DNA of 64,000 nt from Rhodoblastus sp963748385 (GTDB lineage: Bacteria; Pseudomonadota; Alphaproteobacteria; Rhizobiales; Beijerinckiaceae): NCBI GenBank assembly GCA_963748385.1, contig CAVVIQ010000008.1, positions 139,747-203,746 on the forward strand, given 5' to 3'. Below, piece after piece: positions 15,706-26,279 of the stretch. A program made the position numbers and the translations under genes. The notes below the pieces were generated by a model. It did no database searches. It saw only the letters and a list, made by a program, of their open reading frames with translations, and was not told where the DNA came from. The first letter of the stretch is position 1, and the number at the start of each line of letters is the position of its first letter.

Positions 15706-17256
15706 ATGAACAGCGAGGGCCGCCCCACCCAGCCGCACGCGGCGACGGCGCTCGCGCCGCAGACCTTTACCGGCGCGCGGGCGCTGCAAATCCACGAGGC
15801 GCTGATCTTCGACATCGGGCGCCGGGATTTCACCGGCGTCGATCTCGATGCGCCAAAGCCTTTCACGCCGCGCCTCGGCGGGCTGGAGCGCAGGAGCGAG
15901 ATCGGCCTGCCCGGCCTGTCCGAGCCGGAGGCGATGCGCCATTATGTCAAGCTTTCGCAGAAGAATTACGCCATCGACATGGGGCCCTATCCGCTCGGCT
16001 CCTGCACGATGAAGCACAATCCGCGCCTCAACGAGAAAATGGCGCGTCTGCCCGGTTTCGCCGACGTGCATCCGCTCCAGCCCGTTTCGACTGTGCAGGG
16101 GGCTCTGGCGCTGATGGAGGAACTGGCCTTCTGGCTGCTCAAGCTCACCAACATGCAAGCCGTGGCGCTGACGCCCAAGGCCGGGGCGCATGGCGAAATG
16201 TGCGGCATGATGGCGATCAAGGCCGCCATCGCCGCACGGGGCGAAGGAGCAACCCGCAAGGTCGTGCTGGCGCCCGAATCGGCGCACGGCACCAATCCCG
16301 CCACCGCCGCCGCTCTGGGCTTTTCCGTGCGCGCGATTCCCGCCGGTCCGGACGGGCTGGTCCATGCGGAAGCCGTCGCCGCCGCGCTCGGCCCCGATGT
16401 CGCGGCGATCATGCTGACCAATCCCAACACCTGCGGATTGTTCGAGCGCGACATCGTCGAGATCGGCCGGCTGGTCCATGAGGCCGGGGCTTTCTTCTAT
16501 TGCGACGGGGCCAATTTCAACGCCATCGTCGGAAAAGTGCGCCCTGGCGATCTCGGCGTCGACGCCATGCACATCAATCTGCACAAGACCTTTTCGACTC
16601 CCCATGGCGGCGGCGGTCCCGGCGCCGGACCGGTGGTGCTGTCGAGCCGTCTGGCTCCTTACGCGCCGGCGCCATTCGTGATGCGCGACGGCGACAAACT
16701 GACCCTCGTCGAGCACACGGAAGGCGCCGGGTCGTTCGGCCGCATGGCCGCCTTCCACGGGCAAATGGGCATGTTCGTGCGCGCCTTGGCCTATATCCTG
16801 TCGCATGGCGCCGACGGTCTGGCCAAGGCCTCGGAAGACGCGGTGATCGCGGCCAATTATGTCCGGGTCTGCCTGAACGATCTTTTTTCCTCGCCCTTCG
16901 GCGACCGCATCTGCATGCACGAGGTTCTGTTCGACGACCGCTGGCTCAAGGACACCGGGATCACCACGCTCGATTTCGCCAAGGCGATGATCGACGAGGG
17001 CGTCCATCCGATGACCATCTATTTCCCGCTGGTGGTCCATGGCGCGATGCTGATCGAGCCGACGGAATCGGAATCGATCGTCTCGCTGACCCTGTTCATC
17101 GCCACCTTGCGCGATCTCGCCATCCGGGCGCTGCGCGGCGAAAGAGAGCGATTCTTGAGCGCGCCGCATTACGCCCCGCGCAAGAGGCTCGACGAGACCG
17201 GCGCCGCGCGAAAGCCGATCCTGCGCTGGACCCCGCCGAAACCGGTCGAGGCGTGA
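15706..17256 (+). CDS. gcvPB: Glycine dehydrogenase (decarboxylating) subunit 2
   Basis: A 516-residue C-terminal half of the split P-protein. It carries the PLP site in INLHKTFSTPHGGGGPGAGP, with the cofactor lysine at about residue 294. Other family motifs are YPLGSCTMKHNPRLNE, LTPKAGAHGEMCGM, and NPNTCGLFERDI. It follows gcvPA directly. Glycine-cleavage carbon would feed the one-carbon pool through GcvT and GcvH encoded elsewhere. No frameshift is seen. Confidence 0.96.
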   Translation: MNSEGRPTQPHAATALAPQTFTGARALQIHEALIFDIGRRDFTGVDLDAPKPFTPRLGGLERRSEIGLPGLSEPEAMRHYVKLSQKNYAIDMGPYPLGSCTMKHNPRLNEKMARLPGFADVHPLQPVSTVQGALALMEELAFWLLKLTNMQAVALTPKAGAHGEMCGMMAIKAAIAARGEGATRKVVLAPESAHGTNPATAAALGFSVRAIPAGPDGLVHAEAVAAALGPDVAAIMLTNPNTCGLFERDIVEIGRLVHEAGAFFYCDGANFNAIVGKVRPGDLGVDAMHINLHKTFSTPHGGGGPGAGPVVLSSRLAPYAPAPFVMRDGDKLTLVEHTEGAGSFGRMAAFHGQMGMFVRALAYILSHGADGLAKASEDAVIAANYVRVCLNDLFSSPFGDRICMHEVLFDDRWLKDTGITTLDFAKAMIDEGVHPMTIYFPLVVHGAMLIEPTESESIVSLTLFIATLRDLAIRALRGERERFLSAPHYAPRKRLDETGAARKPILRWTPPKPVEA

Positions 17257-17277
17257 CCTGCCTGGAGGGATGCTGAC

Positions 17278-17601
17278 ATGACTTTCATCGCCATGAACCG
17301 CTTTCGCGTCGCGCGCGGGCGAGAGCAGGATTTCGAAGAGGTCTGGCGCGACCGCCGCAGCGACCTGCCTTCCATGCCCGGCTTCGTCGTTTTCCATCTG
17401 CTGCGCGGGCCGAGCGACGACGAGGCGACCCTCTTCGTCTCCCACACCATCTGGGAGACGCGCATACATTTCGAGGATTGGACCCGCTCCGAAGCCTTCC
17501 GTCGCGCCCATTCCGGCGCGCCGAAAACCCAGGGCCTCTATCTCGGCCCGCCCCATTTCGAAGGTTTTGAGGCTGTCGCCGAGACCGGGCGGCCGGGCTG
17601 A
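17278..17601 (+). CDS. Antibiotic-biosynthesis-monooxygenase (ABM) domain protein
   Basis: A 107-residue single-domain ABM protein (dimeric alpha-beta barrel). The pattern FIAMNRFRVARGREQDFEE, MPGFVVFHLLRG, FVSHTIWETRIHFEDWTRSE is that of the HmoB/IsdG-like group, some of which open haem. Key haem-binding residues cannot be verified by eye, so the reaction is left open. It starts 21 nt after gcvPB and is probably on the same transcript. Confidence 0.8.
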   Translation: MTFIAMNRFRVARGREQDFEEVWRDRRSDLPSMPGFVVFHLLRGPSDDEATLFVSHTIWETRIHFEDWTRSEAFRRAHSGAPKTQGLYLGPPHFEGFEAVAETGRPG

Positions 17602-17677
17602 ACGCCGTTCCGTCACGCCGATGGCGGGCTCGGGCAAAACGGGCGGGGCGTTGCGCCCCGCCGCGCGCGTTCAACGT

Positions 17678-18130
17678 TCAATGATGACGAAGCGACACTG
17701 TCTCGCCCGAGGGCAGGCCAGCCATATGGACGTCGCCGCCATAATAGGCCTGGACAGCGGCATGGGTGTCGTGATTCGAGCGGAAGCAAGCGACCTTGCC
17801 GTCGCGAATCCTGAACAGGTGCATCCACTCCTCCTCGAACTGCGCGCCCGATTTGCGCATCCGGCCGCGCGCCTGGCCGACGACCGTCACAGAATCCTTG
17901 CCGCCGTAAAACTCCATCGGCGTGAAGCTCTGCATGTCGACATTCATGGCCAGTTCGGTGAAAAAGCTCCTGACCCCGTCGATCCCCTTGCGTTCGCCGC
18001 CCCAAGGCAGCAGGGCCGGGTCGGCGTTGCTGATCCAGTCGCAGTCAGGGGTCACTTCCTGCAGAAGCTTGTCGATGGCGCCGCTGGTGTACAGGGCGTA
18101 TAGCGATTTCACATAGGCGATATTGTCCAT
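17678..18130 (-). CDS. SnoaL-like/NTF2-fold protein
   Basis: A 150-residue protein with the small NTF2-fold (SnoaL-like) pattern: an N-terminal helix (IAYVKSLYALYTSG), DCDWISN, VRSFFTELA, and a C-terminal EEEWMHLFRIRDGKVACFRS strand pair. The family includes ketosteroid-isomerase-like enzymes and many proteins without a known substrate. GGAGGTG is placed 8-9 nt before the ATG at 18130, so this start is preferred over the in-frame ATG at 18145. It is convergent with the ABM gene. Confidence 0.8.
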   Translation of the reverse strand: MDNIAYVKSLYALYTSGAIDKLLQEVTPDCDWISNADPALLPWGGERKGIDGVRSFFTELAMNVDMQSFTPMEFYGGKDSVTVVGQARGRMRKSGAQFEEEWMHLFRIRDGKVACFRSNHDTHAAVQAYYGGDVHMAGLPSGETVSLRHH

Positions 18131-18697
18131 GACGTTCACCTCCATACGTTTTCGGAAGGCAAATCTCTCTGCGCCCGGCGCAGGCGATCCGTCACTCTTT
18201 CAAGAGTTTATTATTAAGCTATACCTACGCAATACGCCGCACGGTGATCGTTCTCGCGCCGAATACAGGCGCGGCAACTTATAGTCTCATCGAAGGCTCA
18301 ACAAATCACAACGACGTGACGCGCGCTGAAACGCCGGGCGATTTCCCGAACGCGAGCAATGAGGGCGCCGAGCCACGCCCGCGCCGAATCGATGGCGCTC
18401 CGCCCTCGATGCGCCCGGCGGCGATCGACGCCGAATTTTTTTGGGGAAAAACGGCAGACTCATATTCAGACGATCGGCAGGCGGGCGTCCTTGCCCGATC
18501 TTGGCCTTTTCCGATCGGGCTCCGCGGCGCCATTTATCAATCGGTTTCAGCAGGTCGTCGCCTGGGAGTCTGCGTGATCGCACGAAGGAAGGACGGAAGC
18601 GAATTTTTTTTGGGAATTCGGAACAAAACGGCGATCTGGGCGTTTAGCGTTGTTCAGCTGGGCGTAGGGGACTGCAGGTGATGGCGGGACAGACGTC
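18131..18697. other. 567-bp intergenic region, no confident gene
   Basis: The region contains an open frame at 18244-18681, but it begins with GTG without a good ribosome binding site and resembles no family. There are two similar AT-rich tracts, GAATTTTTTTGGGG (18431-18444) and GAATTTTTTTTGGG (18600-18613), and a short ACTCTT/AAGAGT hairpin near 18192-18205. The promoter of the SnoaL-like gene and that of the Gly-rich protein presumably lie here. Confidence 0.4.
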
Positions 18698-20463
18698 ATG
18701 TTTCGTCGAATTCCGAAAATTCTTGCGATGGCTCTCGCCATCGGCTTAGGCGCCACAACATCCCTTCTGCCAGGAGTCACGCATGAGGCCTTCGCCTTCG
18801 GCCACGGCGGAGGTTTCGGCGGCGGCGGCCACTTCGGCGGCTTCGGCGGCGGGGGCTTCGGCGGTGGGCGTTTCGGCGGCTTCGGCGGCGGGCGTTTCGG
18901 CGCCTTCAACGGCTTCGGCGGCGGGCGTTCGGGGGCTTCGGCGCCTTCCACGATGGCCGTTTCGGCGCCTTCCACGGCGGCCGCTTCGGCGGGCATTTCG
19001 CGGCCAGGCGTTTCAGCGGGCGTTCCGCCGGTAGGCATTTCGGTCGACATTTCTCGGGAGGGCATTTCCACGGCGGGCGTTTCGCTCATGGCTTCGCCGG
19101 CAGGCAAGTCGGTCGCGGCATGGCCGGAAGGCAATTGGGCAAAGGGACGCAGTTTGGCCGCGGAGCGGCTTTCGCTGGCAATCGGCTGGGCCAAGCCGCC
19201 ACTTTCCACGGCATTCACGGCCTCGATCCGCACGGCTTCAACCGCAACGGCTTCGGCAACATGCAGGCGTGGAACCAGTGGGGTCGTCGTAATTGGGGTC
19301 AAGGCTGGAATAATTGGGGTTATGGCTACGGCTATTGGGCGGGGCCCGTGTTCTGGCCATATTTCTATGGCGACATGCTGACCTTTGCTCTGTGGCCTTA
19401 TGCCTACTACGATCCGTTTTTCTTTTATGGGTCAGATTTCCTCCTGACCTCAATTTTCTGGCCAGGGCCTATGCTTTGTCCATTCTATGATTATTATGGA
19501 TATTGTCCTGATTACGCCTATGCGGGTTACGGCCCTTATGGCTACTATGGCCCTTACGCCGACTATTTTGGCTACAACGACTATGCCCTGTTCGACGTCT
19601 ATGATTATCCGCCGAACGCGCAAGCCTATAAGGCCTATTATCACGGACGCCGCCATCATCGGCGCTACGGGCGTCATGTACAAAATTACGCGCTCAAATC
19701 CGACGCTGCGGCCGCCCCGGCCAATATTGCGCAGACCTGCGGCGGCTTGGCGCCCGGCGTCACTCAATTGCCGATCGCCCGAATCCGGAGAACGATCCGC
19801 GCGACCGACGCGCAAATCGAGTTGCTCGATCAGGTCCATGCGGCCTCAAACCAAGCCGGCGCGATCCTGCAAGCGTCTTGTCCGGCCTCGGTTCCCCTCA
19901 CGCCGGTTGGCCGGCTTGACGCCGTCGCCCAGAGGCTCCAGGCCATGATACGGGCGGTTGATGTTATGCGCGGGCCCCTGACGACCTTCTATGGCTCTCT
20001 CGATGACGCGCAGAAGCATAAACTGGAGGCGGTCGCCGGGCATGCCCGGAACGAGGGCGCGAAGGTCGACGTCAACCAGGCGCCGGCGCAGGATCTCGCC
20101 GCGCTGTGCCAGAAACAGGCGCAAGGCTTCACCCTTCTGCCGGCGCGGCGCATCGACGACATCGTGAAGCCGACCACGGACCAAAAAGCCGCCTACGACG
20201 CGCTCAAAACCGCCTCGGCCGCCGCTGCGACGGACCTCGACGCATCTTGCCCCCCGACCGCGCCGCAAACGATGCAAGGCCGCCTCGATGCGGTCGCCGC
20301 GCGGCTGCGGGCGCTGGAAAACGCTGCAAAAACCGTGAAACCTGCCCTTGAGAAGTTTTACGCCTCGCTGAGCGATGACCAGAAAGCGCGCTTCAACGTG
20401 ATCGGCGGCGTCAACGTGGCGGCTGCGCCGCCAATCGAAACCAGAACCGGGAATGGGCGTTAG
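18698..20463 (+). CDS. Gly/Phe- and Tyr-rich secreted protein with Spy/LTXXQ-like C-terminus, one-base frameshift
   Basis: After a signal peptide (residues 1-33, ending in EAFA) comes a Gly-Phe-His-Arg-rich tract of FGGGRFGGF-type repeats. The frame breaks at 18928-18929, where TTT appears to have lost one T. In the corrected frame the same pattern goes on (GRFGAFHGGRFGGHF) and then becomes Trp/Tyr-rich (WGYGYGYWAGPVFWPYF, DYYGYCPDYAYAGYGPYGY). The C-terminal 270 residues hold two related helical units, each with a FYGSLDDAQKHK or FYASLSDDQKAR motif like the LTXXQ motif of Spy/CpxP chaperones, and paired cysteines. Total length is about 588 residues. It is probably periplasmic or surface-exposed. 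Its function is unknown. Confidence 0.75.
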
Positions 20464-20629
20464 GCGAGCGTTGCGGAAACCAGGCGCCAATCGAGCAACC
20501 GCGGCACGGGGCCATGGCCCGCCACGCAGACCGGTCTGGGCGTTCGGTCCGCGTCCGCTTCGCACCCGGCAGGGCCTTTCATCGTTGTGAACAGGGCGCC
20601 GGACATGCGCGAACTCGCTCCCCGCGTTT

Positions 20630-20980
20630 CACCCCTGCGATCTCCCCGCATCGGGCTTCCGCAAGGACGCTCGTCTTTCGACGGATTGCGCCGGGAGAGC
20701 GCGACGCCCCCGTTTTTCCCTCACTTTCGGCGCGGCCGCGCCTGATCAAAGCGCGCCAATGGCGCTCTGATCCCACTCCAATCCAAGGAGCGCCCTCGCT
20801 CGGCATGAGATTCGAAAAGCTGCGACTGACCGGCTTCACGAGCTTCGTTGAGCCGACCGACTTCGTCATCCCCCCGGCCTGACCCGCGTGGCAGGTCCGA
20901 ACGGGGGCCGCAAGTCCAATCTCGTCGAGGCCCTGCGTCGGGCCAAGGGCGAGAACCCTTAAAGCAGATGCGCGCCCGCG
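20630..20980 (+). repeat. Decayed copy A of the smc upstream region and 5' end
   Basis: About 350 bp matches the region around the real smc start (copy B near 22070-22425) with many substitutions and small indels. The match covers non-coding upstream sequence and the first 57 or so codons of smc, and then stops. The two copies flank the hydroxyisobutyrate-dehydrogenase-type gene in direct orientation. Confidence 0.85.
20805..20978 (+). pseudogene. Remnant of smc 5' end
   Basis: Begins with an ATG and encodes MRFEKLRLTGFTSFVEPTDF, almost identical to the SMC N-terminus but with Lys changed in the GFKSF motif. A deletion then brings a stop right after IPPA. Beyond it the DNA still matches the Walker A region and the next 30 codons, although out of frame and with the nucleotide-binding loop damaged. 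It cannot make a functional protein. Confidence 0.85.
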
Positions 20981-21006
20981 ACTTGGCCAGGCGCCGTTCG
21001 GCCCCG

Positions 21007-21894
21007 TCAGCGCTGGCCATTCAACCCCGCGTCACGGCTGGCGAGATCGGCGATGGCGGACCAGTCGAGTGTCGCCCCTCCCTGAGCGATCAGAGTCAGA
21101 AAGCGGTCGCGCAGGAGGCTCGCCAGCGGCAGAGGGACAGACAAGGATTCAGCGGCTGACAGCGCCAGCCGGATGTCTTTCTGCCCGAGTGTGGCGGCGA
21201 AGCCGGCAGGCTCGAATTTTCGCTCGGCGATCAAAGCCCCGTAAGTGCGATAGACCGGCGCGCCGAACAATGTCGAGGTCAGCAGATCGACATATTGGCC
21301 ACGATCGACGCCCGCCTTGGCGACGAGCGCCATGGCTTCGCCCAGGCTTTCAATCACCGCGGCGATCAGGAAATTGCCGCTCAATTTCACCAGATTGGCG
21401 GTTTTGGGGGTTTCCGCGACGATAAAGGTTCTTTGCCCCATGGCGTCGAACAAAGGCGCCATTTCGGCAAGGGTCTCCGGCGCGCCGGCGGCCACCACGA
21501 AAAGCTTGGCGGCGGCGGCGGCTTCCGGGCGGCCGAACACCGGGGCCGAGACGAATCTCTGGCCTGCCGCCGCATGGGCGGCCTCCAGCTCTTCCGCCAG
21601 CGCCACGCTGATGGTGCTGGATGAAATATGGACCGCGCCTTTGCCCAGATCGGCGACAAGTCCGCCCGGTCCGAAGGCGACTTTGCGCAGCGCGTCGTCA
21701 TCCGCAAGCATCGTGATGACCGCGTCGCCACGACAGGCCGCCCCGACATCGGCTGCGAGTTGCGCGCCCTGCGCGACAAGTGGCTCGGCTCTGGCGCCGG
21801 TGCGATTGAAAACGCACAATTGATGACCCGCTTTCAGCAGGTTGGCCGCCATTCCGACGCCCATTTGCCCCAGGCCGATAAAGCCGACTTTCAT
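21007..21894 (-). CDS. NAD(P)-dependent oxidoreductase, 3-hydroxyisobutyrate dehydrogenase family
   Basis: A 295-residue beta-hydroxyacid dehydrogenase. The Rossmann motif VGFIGLGQMGVGMAANLLKAG starts at residue 3, the substrate-binding FVSAPVFGRPEAA replaces the usual DAPVSGG, and the catalytic Lys region KLSGNFLIAAVIESLGEA is present. The VFGRP variant is typical of the glyoxylate-reductase/succinic-semialdehyde-reductase-like subgroup more than of valine degradation. GGAG lies 6 nt before the ATG at 21894. The gene sits between two direct copies of the smc head and is transcribed against smc. Exact substrate unknown. Confidence 0.85.
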   Translation of the reverse strand: MKVGFIGLGQMGVGMAANLLKAGHQLCVFNRTGARAEPLVAQGAQLAADVGAACRGDAVITMLADDDALRKVAFGPGGLVADLGKGAVHISSSTISVALAEELEAAHAAAGQRFVSAPVFGRPEAAAAAKLFVVAAGAPETLAEMAPLFDAMGQRTFIVAETPKTANLVKLSGNFLIAAVIESLGEAMALVAKAGVDRGQYVDLLTSTLFGAPVYRTYGALIAERKFEPAGFAATLGQKDIRLALSAAESLSVPLPLASLLRDRFLTLIAQGGATLDWSAIADLASRDAGLNGQR

Positions 21895-22069
21895 GTTTCG
21901 CTCCATATTCGAGACCGTCGATGCGGGCCGACCGGCCGAAGCCGGTCCAAACGAGGCCTTTGCTCGCAGGCGCGGACGTCTCTCGACGATTATTTGTCAT
22001 TGTGCGTCAAGAATTGTCGACGGATACAAGGGTATTAGATTGCGACCCGCGACCGGTCCCTCACCCTTA

Positions 22070-22425
22070 CCCTTTCCCCGCACAGGGGGGGCCGCAAGGA
22101 CGCCCGTCTTTCGACAGGCTATGCGGGAAGAGGGAGAAGCCCCGCTTTTCCCCAACTTTCCGCGCGGCCGCGCTTGATTAAAGCGCGCCTATGGCGCTCT
22201 GATCTCGCTCCGATCCAAGGAGCGCCCTCGCCCGGCATGAGATTCGAAAAGCTGCGACTGACCGGCTTCAAGAGCTTCGTTGAGCCGACCGATTTCGTCA
22301 TCACCCCCGGCCTGACCGGCGTGGTGGGGCCGAACGGTTGCGGCAAGTCCAATCTCGTCGAGGCCCTGCGCTGGGTCATGGGCGAGAATTCCTACAAGCA
22401 GATGCGCGCGTCCGGCATGGACGAC
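22070..22425 (+). repeat. Copy B of the duplicated smc head region
   Basis: The intact partner of the decayed segment at 20630-20980. Shared stretches include CCGCAAGGACG and AGCGCGCC upstream, ATCCAAGGAGCGCCCTCG just before the start, and most of the first 57 codons. The upstream part carries a CCCGTC/GAC-GGC hairpin motif that also appears upstream of the DUF721 gene (12991-13008). Confidence 0.8.
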
Positions 22426-25400
22426 GTGATCTTCGCCGGCGCCGGCTCGCGCCCGTCGCGCAACCACGCCGAAGTCGTCCTGACGCTCGACAACCGGGCG
22501 CGCGCGGCGCCCGCCATGTTCAACGATACCGACATTCTCGAAATCACCCGGCGGATCGAGCGCGAGCAGGGTTCGACCTATCGCGTCAACGGCCGCGAAG
22601 TGCGCGCCCGCGACGTGCAATTGCTGTTCGCCGACGCTTCTTCGGGCGCGCGCTCGCCCGCCATGGTGCGCCAGGGCCAGATCGGCGAGATCATTTCGGC
22701 CAAGCCGCAGGCCCGCCGCCGCATTCTCGAGGAAGCCGCCGGAATCGGCGGGCTGCATTCGCGCCGCCAGGAGGCGGAGCTGCGCCTCAAAGGCGCCGAG
22801 GAAAATCTCGTCCGGCTCGAAGACATTCTGACCCAGATCGGCGCCCAGGCCGATTCCTTGCGCCGTCAGGCCCGACAGGCCGCGCGCTACCGGGCGCTCG
22901 CCGCCGAAATCCGCCGCCACGAGGCGCTGATCGCCCTGCTCGCATACCGCGAGGCCTTGCGCGACGCCGACGAAGCGCAGCACGCCTTCGAGACCAATGT
23001 GCTCGATGTCGCCGAGCGCACTCGTCAACAAGCCGAAGCCGCGCGCCTGCAGGCGCTCGCGGCCCATCGCATGCCAATCCTGCGCGACGCGGAGGCCCAG
23101 GCCGCCGCCGCTCTGCAACGCCTCGTCCTCGCCCGCGAGGCTTTGGAAGGCGAGGAAAAGCGCGCCACCGAGCGCAAGGCGGAGACAGAGCGCCGGATCG
23201 CCCAGGCGACGGGAGACCTCGCCCGCGAGCGCGCCCATCACGAGGACGCCGCCGCGACGCTGGCCCGGCTCGAAGCCGAGGACGAGGAGTTGGACGGCGC
23301 CGGCGAGGCCGAGGCCGATCTGGTGGAAGAAGCGCGGCGGCGCTGCGAGGCGGCGGAGGAAAAGCTGCGCGCCTCCGAAGAGGCGCTGGAAATCGCCCAG
23401 AACGCCTTCGCCAACGCCGAGGCCCAGCGCCATGCGCTCAGCGAGGCCGCGCGGCGCGAGGAACAGGCCTTTGCCCGCTTCGAGGCCGAACTGGCCCGCG
23501 CCGAGGACGAGATCGCCGCGCTTCGCGGGAGCGCCGAAAGCGACGCCGAACTGGCCGAGGCTCTGGCGGAAGCCGAACGGCTGATGGATGCGGCGGCCGA
23601 GGCCGAGGAAGAGGCGCTGAACGCGGAAACCGCGCTGGCCCTCGCCCGCGACGACGAAAATTTTTTACGCGGGCCGCTCGCGGAAGCCGAAAAACAGGCG
23701 CAGAAACTCGAAGCCGAGGTCGGGGCTCTGGCGAAACTGCTGCAAACCGGCGCCAGCGCCGGCTGGCCGGCGGTGCTGGAGCGCATCAATGTCGCGCGTG
23801 GCTACGAGGCGGCGCTGGGCGCGGCGCTGGGCGACGATCTCGACGCCTCGGACGACGACGACGCCCCGACCCATTGGGCCCTCACCCAAAGCGCCGGCGA
23901 TCCGGCCCTGCCCGCTGGCGCGCGGCCCCTGACCGAATGGGTGGAAGCCCCGCCCGCGCTTTACCGCCGCCTCGCCCAGATCGGCCTGGTTTCGCGCGAA
24001 ATGGGCGCGAACCTGCGCTGGCGCCTGAAAGCCGGCCAGCGCCTGGTCTCGATCGAAGGCGATCTGTGGCGCTGGGACGGCTTCACCCAGGCCGCCGAGG
24101 CGCCGACCCCCGCCGCACGGCGGCTTGCCGAAAAGAACCGGCTGGAAGTGCTGAAAATCGAGGCGGCGCAGGCTCGCGCCGCGGTCGAGGCGGCCGAGGC
24201 CCGGATGGAGGCGGCGAAGACGGCCGTTGTGGAAGCGTCCGAAGCCGACCAGCGCGCCCGTCAGGCCGCGCGCCTGTCGCAAAAGGCTCTGGCCGAGGCG
24301 CGCGAATCGGCCAACGCCGCAGAAAAGCGGCAGGCGCAGTTCCTGTCGCGCCTCGCCAATCTCGAAGAGGCCCGCCAGCGCGCGGAAGACATGCGCGATG
24401 AAGCCCGCGAGCGCCTGTTCGAGGCGCGCGAGGCGCTCGACAATATCGCCGAGCCCGCCACTCTGCTCGGCGAGCGCGACGTGACGCGGTCCGCCAACGC
24501 CCTCGACCGCGCCGAGGCGTCGGAAGCCCGCGCCGCCTTGCAGGCCTTCTCCCGCGAGGCGGAGACGCGGCTGCGCCGCCGCGAATCCATCGCCCGCGAA
24601 AAGAAGAGCTGGCTCGACCGCCACGCGCGTTCGCAGTTCCAGACCGAGGAAATCGAATTCCGCCTGACCGAGGCGCAGGAGGAGCTGGCGAAGCTTCAGG
24701 ACGCGCCGGATGAGTTCCTGCTTCAGCGCCGCTCGCTCGCCCGGAAGATCGAGGAAGCGGAAGCGGCGCAGAAACAGGCCGCCGACGCCCGCGCGGAAGG
24801 CGAAAACGCTTTGGCCGAGGCCGACCGCGCCGCGCGCGTGGCGCTGGACGCGATGAGCGCGGCGCGCGAAATCCGCGCGCGGCTCGAAGCCCAGGCCGAG
24901 GCCGCGCGCACCCGCCTTCAGGTTCTGGCGCGGGACATTGGCGACCAGATGAATTGCGGCCCGCAGGGCCTGCCGGCGCTCGCCGGCCTCGCCGAGGGCT
25001 CCGAGCCGCCGCCGATGGAAGGCGTCAGCGCCCGGCTCGCCAATCTCAAGCAGGATCGCGAAAGGCTCGGCGGCGTCAATCTGCGCGCCGAGGACGAACT
25101 GGCGGCGATCGAGGACGAACAGGCCAAGCTCGCCGCCGAGCGCGACGACCTCGCCGAGGCGATCCGCAAATTGCGCGCGGCCATCGCCGCGCTCAACAAG
25201 GAAGGCCGCGAGCGCCTGCTCGACGCCTTCGCCAAGGTGGACGCCCATTTCCGCGAATTGTTCACGATTCTGTTCGGCGGCGGCTCGGCGGAGCTGCAAC
25301 TGGTCGAATCCGACGACCCGCTCGAAGCCGGCCTCGAAATCTTCGCCAAACCACCGGGCAAAAAGCCCACGACCATGACCCTGCTCTCCGGCGGCGAACA

Positions 25401-25693
25401 GGCGCTGACCGCTTTGTCGCTGATTTTCGCGGTGTTTTTGACCAATCCGGCGCCGATCTGCGTGCTCGACGAGGTGGACGCGCCGCTCGACGACGCCAAT
25501 GTCGAACGCTTTTGCGACCTTCTCGACGACATGCGCGGCAAAAACCGACACCCGCTTCATCACCATCACCCACAATCCGATCACCATGGCGCGGATGGAC
25601 CGCCTGTTCGGCGTCACCCAGGCCGAGCGCGGCGTGTCGCAACTGGTGTCGGTGGAGCTGGAGCAGGCGGAGCAATTGCTGGAGGCGAGCTGA
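22237..25693 (+). CDS. smc: Chromosome segregation ATPase SMC, one-base frameshift near the end
   Basis: A full-length SMC (about 1151 residues) that organises and segregates the chromosome. Walker A is GPNGCGKSN near residue 31; long Glu/Ala/Arg-rich coiled coils flank a short hinge around residues 510-640; the signature LLSGGEQALTA and Walker B CVLDEVDAPLDD lie near the end. After RGK the frame breaks at an A5 run (25540-25544) that seems one base too long; in the next frame it continues TDTRFITITHNPITMARMD, the normal SMC ending, to 25693. The start at 22237 is chosen because family members begin M-x-F-x-KLRLTGFKSF; the frame is open to 22174. Confidence 0.93.
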
Positions 25694-25701
25694 GCCGGAG
25701 C

Positions 25702-26279
25702 TTAGATCCCGTTCAATCGCAATTCGATCCGCCGGTCGGGAACGAGCCACATCGCCGCGACGGCGACATAGAACAGGCAGCCGATCCAGGGATGCACGAA
25801 GGCGCCGGCGATCCCGAACACATAGGCCGCGATCGACATCCAGCCTTTGACGTCACGCCCGATCGCGTCGTGGAGCAAGGTTCTGCCGCCCTGGGCCCGC
25901 AGCAAACTCAGGACGAGGATCGAATAAGCCATCGCCGCCCCGAGCAGCGCCACGCCATAGAGCGCCACGGGATCGCGCGCGAAATGGGCCCGCTGGCCCA
26001 GGCGGTCACGAAAGGCAGGAGCGACAACCAGAACAGCAGGTGGATATTGGCCCAGAGCACGCCGCCATTCACTTTTTTCGCGATGACGAACAGATGGTGG
26101 TGATTGTTCCAATAGATGCCGACATAGACGAAACTCAAGACATAAGCCACGAAAGTCGGCCACAACGGCCAGAGCGCGACGAAGCTCACGCCTTCCGGCG
26201 CCTTCAGATCCAGCACCATGATGGTGATGATGATCGCCAGCACGCCGTCGGAAAAAGCCTTCAACCGCTCGCTCGTCAC
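25702..26279 (-). CDS. TMEM175/DUF1211 family membrane protein, one-base frameshift
   Basis: The protein begins SERLKAFSDGVLAIIITIMVLDL, the F-S-D motif of TMEM175-type potassium channels, followed by WNNHHHLF and further membrane helices. The frame breaks around 25986-25991 in a GGGCCC run, with one base apparently missing; in the next frame the last helices continue (PVALYGVALLGAAMAYSILV, then VFGIAGAFVHPWIG). Corrected length is about 192 residues, normal for the bacterial family. The GTG at 26279 is the start that gives the family N-terminus. It is convergent with smc. Bacterial members are probably potassium channels. Confidence 0.82.

Noticed and set aside
18244..18681. Possible 145-residue protein upstream of the Gly-rich gene
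   Set aside because: GTG start without a good ribosome binding site, no recognisable motif, and composition like non-coding sequence.
25540..25544. Programmed ribosomal frameshift in smc
   Set aside because: SMC is not known to use frameshifting, the run is short, and many other genes in the window show the same kind of break, which points to sequence error.
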